From: Klebsiella pneumoniae
GTDB lineage: Bacteria; Pseudomonadota; Gammaproteobacteria; Pseudomonadales; Pseudohongiellaceae
DNA length: 55,686 nt
Assembly (NCBI GenBank): GCA_945869725.1
Contig: CAMBPO010000010.1
Coordinates: 1 to 55,686, forward strand
Direction of reading: 5' to 3'
The translations under genes were made by a program, and so were the position numbers. Of this stretch, positions 49,967 to 55,686 are shown in pieces (position 1 is the stretch's first letter; each line of letters starts with the position of its first letter). The notes under the pieces are model-generated. The model was given only the letters and a program-made list of their open reading frames with translations. It was not told the DNA's origin and did not search any database.

Positions 49967-50451
49967 TACCTAAGGCCAATGCAATCTGGGTTATTCTGCT
50001 GAGTTTTCTGGTCGCATACCTGCTGGCCATTGTTCCATTCCCCGAATGGGCGATGCACTACCGTCCTCAATGGGTGATGCTGGTGCTGATCTACTGGGTT
50101 ATGGCGCTTCCGTACCGGGTCGGCATCGGTTCCGCATGGATGGCTGGCATTTTTACCGACATTCTGGAAGGTTCCATGCTTGGTATTCACGCACTCACCT
50201 TCACCATACTTGCCTATATCACGTTGAGTCTGCATCAGCGTGTGCGACTGTTTTCATCGGGGCAACAAAGCGGGATTATTCTGGCTTTGGTGGGGCTGGT
50301 GATGACGGCAACGTACTGGATCAAGGTGATAACCGGTGAAACCGCGCAGGAAGGCATGTTTTTTCTGCTGGGTGCTTTGTCCAGCGCCTTCGTCTGGCCC
50401 TGGTTGTTCCTGCTGCTCCGTCAACTGCGGCGTAGTTTTGATGTCCATTGA
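49963..50451 (+). CDS. mreD: Rod-shape protein MreD
   Basis: MreD is a 162-residue inner-membrane protein with about five helices that works with MreC in the elongation complex. The segment WMAGIFTDILEGSMLGIHAL is characteristic of the family. Its ATG overlaps the mreC stop (ATGA). Confidence 0.96.
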   Translation: MIPKANAIWVILLSFLVAYLLAIVPFPEWAMHYRPQWVMLVLIYWVMALPYRVGIGSAWMAGIFTDILEGSMLGIHALTFTILAYITLSLHQRVRLFSSGQQSGIILALVGLVMTATYWIKVITGETAQEGMFFLLGALSSAFVWPWLFLLLRQLRRSFDVH

Positions 50452-50469
50452 TCTGCGTGGGCAATCCTC

Positions 50470-51084
50470 ATGAATCTAGCACCCGGCTCGCTGATTTTGG
50501 CCTCGGCTTCCCCGCGGCGCCGAGAGTTGCTGACACAGGTTGGTGTCAGCTTTGATGTGGTCATTCATGATATTGATGAACGAGTGATTGCTGGCGAAAC
50601 GCCTGTCCAATATGTGTGTCGACTCGCTAGAGCCAAGGCCGCTGCGGTAGCCAGTGATGCTCGCGTTACCCTCGATCGTGCAGTGCTAGGGGCCGATACG
50701 ATTGTTGTTGTAGAGGAACACATTCTTGGAAAGCCGCTAGATGAGCAGGATGCGCATCGAATGTTGAGCCTGCTTTCTGGGCGCGAACATGAAGTGATGT
50801 CAGCTGTATGTGTATGCCGCGGTGAGCAGTCAGCGCTGGAGTTATCGCGCACCAAAGTTAAGTTCAGGTCGCTGTCTGCGGCTGAAATCGCTGCCTACTG
50901 GCGCAGCGGCGAACCGCAAGGCAAAGCCGGTGCGTATGCTGTGCAGGGCTTGGGCGCTTTGTTCATTGAGTCTTTGCAAGGCAGTTACAGTGGTGTCGTG
51001 GGCTTGCCCATTTTCGAGACCGCCAGACTGTTACGTATGTTTGGTATACCAACCGCTTTGGACAGGAGTGCATTGATTGAGTGA
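50470..51084 (+). CDS. maf: Maf-family nucleotide pyrophosphatase
   Basis: Maf proteins hydrolyse dTTP/UTP or modified nucleotides to monophosphates. The N-terminal LILASASPRRRELLTQVGV, AVLGADTIVVVEEHILGKPL and the C-terminal SYSGVVGLPIFE are the family motifs. The YhdE-like group fits best from its place between mreD and rng. It has 204 residues and overlaps rng by eight bases. Confidence 0.95.
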   Translation: MNLAPGSLILASASPRRRELLTQVGVSFDVVIHDIDERVIAGETPVQYVCRLARAKAAAVASDARVTLDRAVLGADTIVVVEEHILGKPLDEQDAHRMLSLLSGREHEVMSAVCVCRGEQSALELSRTKVKFRSLSAAEIAAYWRSGEPQGKAGAYAVQGLGALFIESLQGSYSGVVGLPIFETARLLRMFGIPTALDRSALIE

Positions 51085-52558
51085 AGAGATACTGATCAAT
51101 GTGACACCGCGTGAGACCAGACTTGCGTTGATCGAGAACGGTTTGTTGCAGGAAATTTATCTAGAACGGCGCAGCCGCAGCGGCTATGTCGGCGATATCT
51201 ATCTTGGCAAAGTGGTCCGTGTTATGCCGGGTATGGAAGCAGCGTTTGTTGATATCGGACTGGAGCGGGCGGCTTTTTTACACAGTGCGGATATCGCGCC
51301 CATTGGAGTTGACGGGCTGGAAGTGCGCGATGGCGGCGAGACCGTAGACATCAATACCCTTTTACGCGAAGGCCAATTGATTGTGGTGCAGGTGGCCAAA
51401 GACCCCATCGGCACCAAAGGCGCCAGACTCACAACGCATCTGACATTACCGTCACGTCATCTGGTATTCCTGCCGCGCAATCTGCATATCGGTATATCAC
51501 AACGACTGGAAAATGAAGAAGAACGCAATCGATTGCAGGCGCTGCTCGAACAATGCCTGATGGCAGAATCCATGCAGGATCGCGGCGGATTTATTATTCG
51601 CACCGCTGCAGAGGGGGCCAGTGAGAACGAGTTGCTCGAAGACATCCGCTTTTTGCGCAAGTTGTGGGCGGCAGTCGAGCGCAGAATTGGAAAGAGTAAG
51701 GATATCAGAGTGCTGTACCGCGATTTGCCGCTGTATTTGCGTGCTGTGAGGGATCTGATTACGCCGGGTATCGAAAAGATTCGCGTGGATGCGCAGGAGG
51801 CGTTTGATGAGATCTCTGGTTTCATTCAAGACTTCATCCCGGATTTTCGTGATCGGCTGGAGCTTTACTCTGGTGAGCGGCCGATCTTTGACCTCTATGG
51901 TATTGATGATGAAATAGATAAAGCGCTCGGCCGCCAGGTAAAACTGAAATCTGGCGGTGATCTGATCATTGATCAGACCGAGGCAATGACAACCATTGAT
52001 GTGAATACCGGTGCGTTTTTAGGCACCAAGAGTCACGCTGAAACGGTGCTCAAAACCAATCTGGAGGCGGCGACTTCCATCGCCCGTCAGCTGCGGATCC
52101 GCAATCTGGGCGGTATTATTATTCTCGATTTTATTGATATGGATGATCCTGAACACCAGCGTCAGGTGCTGCGAACGCTGATCAAGGCGCTGGAGAAAGA
52201 TCATGCCCGCACGATGGTGACCGGTATTTCCGAGCTGGGTCTGGTAGAAATGACGCGCAAGCGCACGCGCGAAAGTCTGGGTCAGATTTTATGCAGCGCC
52301 TGTCCGGTATGCGAAGGTCGTGCCCGTCTTAAAACGCCCGAAACGATCTGTTATGAAATTTTTCGTGAGATCGTCCGCGTTGCGCGTGTTTATGAAAATG
52401 ATGAGTTGATGGTGTTGGCATCGCAGGTGGTTGTCGATCGTCTGTTGGACGAAGAATCCAGCACGCTCGCTGATCTGGAGGTACTGACCGGTAAAACTAT
52501 CCGGTTCCAGGTGGAACCTATGTATACTCAGGAACAATACGACGTTGTTCTGTTTTAA
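51077..52558 (+). CDS. rng: Ribonuclease G
   Basis: RNase G trims the 5' end of 16S rRNA and cleaves some mRNAs. The S1 domain is at residues about 35-125 (GDIYLGKVVRVMPGMEAAFV), the catalytic DNase I-like region contains TIDVNTGAFLG and IILDFIDMDDPEHQ, and the zinc link is CSACPVC. Its 493 residues match the short RNase E/G family member. The start is TTG 51077. yhdP follows after nine bases. Confidence 0.97.
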   Translation: MSEEILINVTPRETRLALIENGLLQEIYLERRSRSGYVGDIYLGKVVRVMPGMEAAFVDIGLERAAFLHSADIAPIGVDGLEVRDGGETVDINTLLREGQLIVVQVAKDPIGTKGARLTTHLTLPSRHLVFLPRNLHIGISQRLENEEERNRLQALLEQCLMAESMQDRGGFIIRTAAEGASENELLEDIRFLRKLWAAVERRIGKSKDIRVLYRDLPLYLRAVRDLITPGIEKIRVDAQEAFDEISGFIQDFIPDFRDRLELYSGERPIFDLYGIDDEIDKALGRQVKLKSGGDLIIDQTEAMTTIDVNTGAFLGTKSHAETVLKTNLEAATSIARQLRIRNLGGIIILDFIDMDDPEHQRQVLRTLIKALEKDHARTMVTGISELGLVEMTRKRTRESLGQILCSACPVCEGRARLKTPETICYEIFREIVRVARVYENDELMVLASQVVVDRLLDEESSTLADLEVLTGKTIRFQVEPMYTQEQYDVVLF

Positions 52559-52567
52559 CAGGCACTT

Positions 52568-55500
52568 ATGATTCTGCGGAAATTGCGAGCGTTGTTTGCA
52601 ATGCTACTGCGTGCATCGATTACACTGCTGATGATATCGCTGGTGTGCCTTGCCCTGTACGTCAGCATCGGTCGACAAATGACCCCGCAGGTGGCTGAGT
52701 ATAAAGACTGGCTGGAACAGCGGCTCAGCTCCGAACTTGGCGTGGCGGTACGTATCGGACGACTGTCAGGCGAATGGCTGCAATTTACCCCGCGGTTTGT
52801 GCTGGAAGATGTCAGCCTGGGGCAGCCAGCCGGATTGACACTGCGGCGTGTAACAGTTTCCCCATCTTTGACAGAGAGTCTGCGCCAGCGGCGACTGGTG
52901 GTAGGCAACACATCCGTGGACTCTCTGGATATTGACTTTAATCAGCACGAAAGCGGCGCCTGGGTGTTGGCTGGCCTGAATGCTGATGGCCCCGTTGCTG
53001 CCCCGGAAGTGTTGTTTCAGTTGCTGACGCGACTGGCGCGATTTTCCATGAGTGATACTCAGCTCAACTTTACTGATCTTTCTGGTGAAAGTGCTCGCAT
53101 TGAGGTGTCACAACTTGATTTTCAAAGTCAGGACGGCGTGCATTTGCTGAATGCAAACGCGACTCCGGAAGATTCTGATGATGAGTTTGAAGTGCGTGTG
53201 GCTGTCAGTGGCGCTAGTCTGAACAGCCTGCAGGGCGATCTGTATGTGAATCTGCCGCAAGCCGACTACCAGCATTTTGTCCCTCCCCTGTCCAGTATCA
53301 TCAAAATTGAGGGGAATCCATCAACCGGATTGGATTTGCAATCGGCTGTTATGCAGGCCGAGGTATGGGCTGAGATAGTCTCTGGAAACCTGACTGACCT
53401 CGTGCTGAGTGCGCAGGGCAATCTCGAACTGGCCTCGGACAAGATTGACAAGCCTCTGCAGTTTAGTAATTTGCAAGTGTCAGGTCTGCATCTGCGTCGC
53501 GGGCCGGAAGCAGAATTCTGGGAGGGTTACTCCGACGATCTGGTTTTTGAGATGGACGGTCAGCAGTGGCCGGTTGGCGATATATCCTTCAGTTATGAGC
53601 CCGGCAGTGTGTTGAACTTTCGGGCTGATGTGATTGAAGTTGGCATTCTTTCGCGGATTGTTCAGGCGCTGCCAGTGACTCAGCGGTTGACCACTGAGGT
53701 TGTCGGTTTTAATCCGCGCGGGCGACTGCTCAATCTTGCCCTACGGGCTGATTTCAGTGATGGGGCGCTGGCCAAGGCAAAATTGACAAGCAATATTGAG
53801 CAGGGGGCACTGAGCTCTTTCCGCGGAGTGCCCTCTTTCTGGGGGGTCGGTGGTTACGCGGAGATGGAATTTGATGCCAGCGAAGGGCTGGGCGAGGGTT
53901 TTGTTGAAGTCGACAGCTCAGATGTCTCCATGCATGTACCAAGACTTTTTGATCAGATCTGGGATTACAACCATGTAAATGGTCGGGTGGGTTTCAGAGT
54001 TCGCACCGGCGCTGACGCCAATATAAGACTGGTCAGCGGCATACTGGTTGCTGAGTCAGATATTGTTACGGCGCATGGTCAGTTTGCGACCGAGATTCAG
54101 CTGGGAGAAAACCCGTACATTGATCTGGAGCTCAAGCTGGGCGCACTTGCCGCCGATGTCAGTCGCAAAACCGCGTACCTGCCCATGGCAGCGACTGCGC
54201 CGAGAGCCGCCCAACCCGCTCTTAACTGGGTTGATCGTGCTGTGTTGAGTGGTGACGGCGCAGGAAGTGGATTGATTTTCCGTGGCCGTGTTCAGCGTGG
54301 CGCACTGCCCGTTGAGCGATCGTTACAGATGTTCTACAAGGTGGCAGACGGCACACTGAAATTTGATCCTGCATGGCCGGCACTTGAAGAACTTGACGGC
54401 TTTGTGCTTATCAGTGACAACGTCGTGGATCTGTCTGCCAGTGCGGGCAGTACCCTCGGCATCAGACTTGACTCCGGATCAGGCGCCTTGCGGGCCAATC
54501 CTCCCGGGGGGAGCTGGCTGACCGTCAACGGCTCCGGCAAGGGCAGTGCAGCCCAAGCCCTGCAATACCTGCAACAAACGCCTGTCACCGCAAGTATGGG
54601 TCAAACCTTCTCGCAATGGCAGGCAGAGGGTGATACCGACATTACCCTTGAATTGAGCATACCGCTGAACATTGAAGACGCCCGCCCTGATATAGCACTG
54701 AATTTTTCGCTTGCCGATAACCGCTTGTATATCCCTGAATATGAGCTTCAGTTAGAAGCCTTGTCGGGGCAGTTATCCTACACTGATGACAATGGCTTAC
54801 AGAGTGAAGCCCTGCAGGCCAATGTCCTTGATCATCCTATTGTTGCCACTATTCGCTCATCGGGTTTTGCGAACACCGATGAATCGCTGGTCACAGACGC
54901 GCAGTCGACCGAGTTAAGCTGGTCAGGCAGCGCAGATATCAGCGCTTTAACGGCCTGGGGCGGACTGCCCGCTGCGGTTCTTCCGGTGTTATCTCAATTC
55001 GAAGGGACACTCGCGTATCAGGCAGGCATCAGTGTGCCTGCGATGTCAGCAACTACCCCACGGACTCGTAACCCGACATTGAGCATCACCACAGAAATGG
55101 CGGGTGTTGAGTCAAAGTTGCCGCTGCCGTTCAGCAAACCGGCTGATCAGCTCAGTCAATTGGATCTCACTCTGGAATTCAAACCGCAAGGCAGTGCGCT
55201 GGATCTGCGCTGGCAAAATGTTACACAGATGAATCTTGAATTTGCGCAAGATATGCCCGTCAGTGGGCTGATTTATCTGGGAGCGACCGCCGAAGGATTA
55301 CGTGTCAGAAGCATTAATCCTTCAGCGATCGGAATTCAGGTGCTGGGCAGCGTTGCCAGTGCTGACTATGGTGAATGGCAGCGGACGCTGGCTGCCATGT
55401 TTCCACCAGACCCTGCACGCCAGGAATCAGGAGCGGCGCGGTCAGGCTGGTTGAGCGATGTTCAGGGCACTGCGGAGTTGGCCTTGGGTGAGTTAACCGT

Positions 55501-55686
55501 TGCCGGTGAGGTTTTTGATGAACTGACGCTTAACCTGCGGCGTGAGGACCAGGCGTTGGTCCTCGCCGTACAGTCGCAAGATGTCAGCGGTACCTTGGCC
55601 TACCCGGTAAATGGCAGCGCGCCCTGGCAGGTAAATCTGGATTATCTGCACCTTGGCGAGGCGCCGGAGGTACCTGTTGTGGACAT
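52568..55686 (+). CDS. yhdP: YhdP-family AsmA-like protein (partial at window end)
   Basis: The frame from ATG 52568 is open to the edge, at least 1039 codons. It begins with a short cytoplasmic stretch and one membrane helix (MLLRASITLLMISLVCLALY), then a large beta-rich periplasmic part with a DUF3971/AsmA-like domain (ELGVAVRIGRLSGEWLQFTP). YhdP and TamB relatives carry phospholipids between the membranes. Length, start and position after rng match Pseudomonas and E. coli yhdP. The 3' end is missing. Confidence 0.93.
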   Translation, partial: MILRKLRALFAMLLRASITLLMISLVCLALYVSIGRQMTPQVAEYKDWLEQRLSSELGVAVRIGRLSGEWLQFTPRFVLEDVSLGQPAGLTLRRVTVSPSLTESLRQRRLVVGNTSVDSLDIDFNQHESGAWVLAGLNADGPVAAPEVLFQLLTRLARFSMSDTQLNFTDLSGESARIEVSQLDFQSQDGVHLLNANATPEDSDDEFEVRVAVSGASLNSLQGDLYVNLPQADYQHFVPPLSSIIKIEGNPSTGLDLQSAVMQAEVWAEIVSGNLTDLVLSAQGNLELASDKIDKPLQFSNLQVSGLHLRRGPEAEFWEGYSDDLVFEMDGQQWPVGDISFSYEPGSVLNFRADVIEVGILSRIVQALPVTQRLTTEVVGFNPRGRLLNLALRADFSDGALAKAKLTSNIEQGALSSFRGVPSFWGVGGYAEMEFDASEGLGEGFVEVDSSDVSMHVPRLFDQIWDYNHVNGRVGFRVRTGADANIRLVSGILVAESDIVTAHGQFATEIQLGENPYIDLELKLGALAADVSRKTAYLPMAATAPRAAQPALNWVDRAVLSGDGAGSGLIFRGRVQRGALPVERSLQMFYKVADGTLKFDPAWPALEELDGFVLISDNVVDLSASAGSTLGIRLDSGSGALRANPPGGSWLTVNGSGKGSAAQALQYLQQTPVTASMGQTFSQWQAEGDTDITLELSIPLNIEDARPDIALNFSLADNRLYIPEYELQLEALSGQLSYTDDNGLQSEALQANVLDHPIVATIRSSGFANTDESLVTDAQSTELSWSGSADISALTAWGGLPAAVLPVLSQFEGTLAYQAGISVPAMSATTPRTRNPTLSITTEMAGVESKLPLPFSKPADQLSQLDLTLEFKPQGSALDLRWQNVTQMNLEFAQDMPVSGLIYLGATAEGLRVRSINPSAIGIQVLGSVASADYGEWQRTLAAMFPPDPARQESGAARSGWLSDVQGTAELALGELTVAGEVFDELTLNLRREDQALVLAVQSQDVSGTLAYPVNGSAPWQVNLDYLHLGEAPEVPVVD

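Overview
The window is a chromosomal stretch of a Gammaproteobacterium. Most of it consists of housekeeping blocks whose order matches Pseudomonas and its relatives: glyA-nrdR-ribDE-ribBA-ribH-nusB-thiL-pgpA-ribA, xseB-ispA-dxs, a lolB/ispE/tRNA-Gln/prs/rplY/pth/ychF block next to hemA-prfA-prmC-moeB, and gatCAB facing mreBCD-maf-rng-yhdP. The secreted protein families and the many paralogous periplasmic proteins suggest a marine or oligotrophic lineage rather than Pseudomonas itself. That placement is inference from gene order and protein style; no 16S gene is present.

Layout. Bases 1-327 hold no gene I can support. Bases 328-3609 are accessory: an AT-rich gene for a two-domain 2-oxoglutarate oxygenase, the tail of a dead IS3-type transposase, and a membrane diguanylate cyclase. 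Bases 3876-11869 (+) are the glycine/riboflavin/thiamine/phospholipid run. Bases 11870-16634 (-) hold xseB-ispA-dxs followed by two cobalamin genes. Bases 16766-17942 hold two unrecognised small ORFs and a second 2OG oxygenase.

Bases 18082-24118 are the most unusual part. This is an island of exported proteins: a small secreted protein, two diverged 'PDGKPDLNGIW'-type proteins, a DUF6152-type protein, two related CxxCH monoheme proteins, a HupE/UreJ-type membrane protein and a membrane-anchored protein of unknown role. Three sites resembling Anr/Dnr/FNR operators (TTGAT-N4-ATCAA type) lie here and just beyond, at 20393, 22892 and 28501. In at least two cases the operator lies 41.5 bases upstream of the start site implied by a -10 element, as in class II activation. 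This suggests a small oxygen- or NO-responsive redox regulon that I cannot match to a described system.

Bases 24167-27985 carry a Fur-boxed ferric-iron ABC importer. Bases 28017-29265 hold a small secreted protein behind a perfect FNR-type box and a VC0807-type membrane protein. A tRNA-Met and a broken NHL-repeat gene follow. Bases 30440-37515 (-) and 37734-43631 (+) are housekeeping genes for translation, isoprenoid, heme and lipoprotein handling, ending in a DEAD-box helicase with a long Glu-Pro repeat. Bases 43632-43914 hold a set of hairpins between convergent genes. The window ends with gatB-gatA-gatC (-), mreBCD-maf-rng (+) and a yhdP-family gene cut by the window edge.
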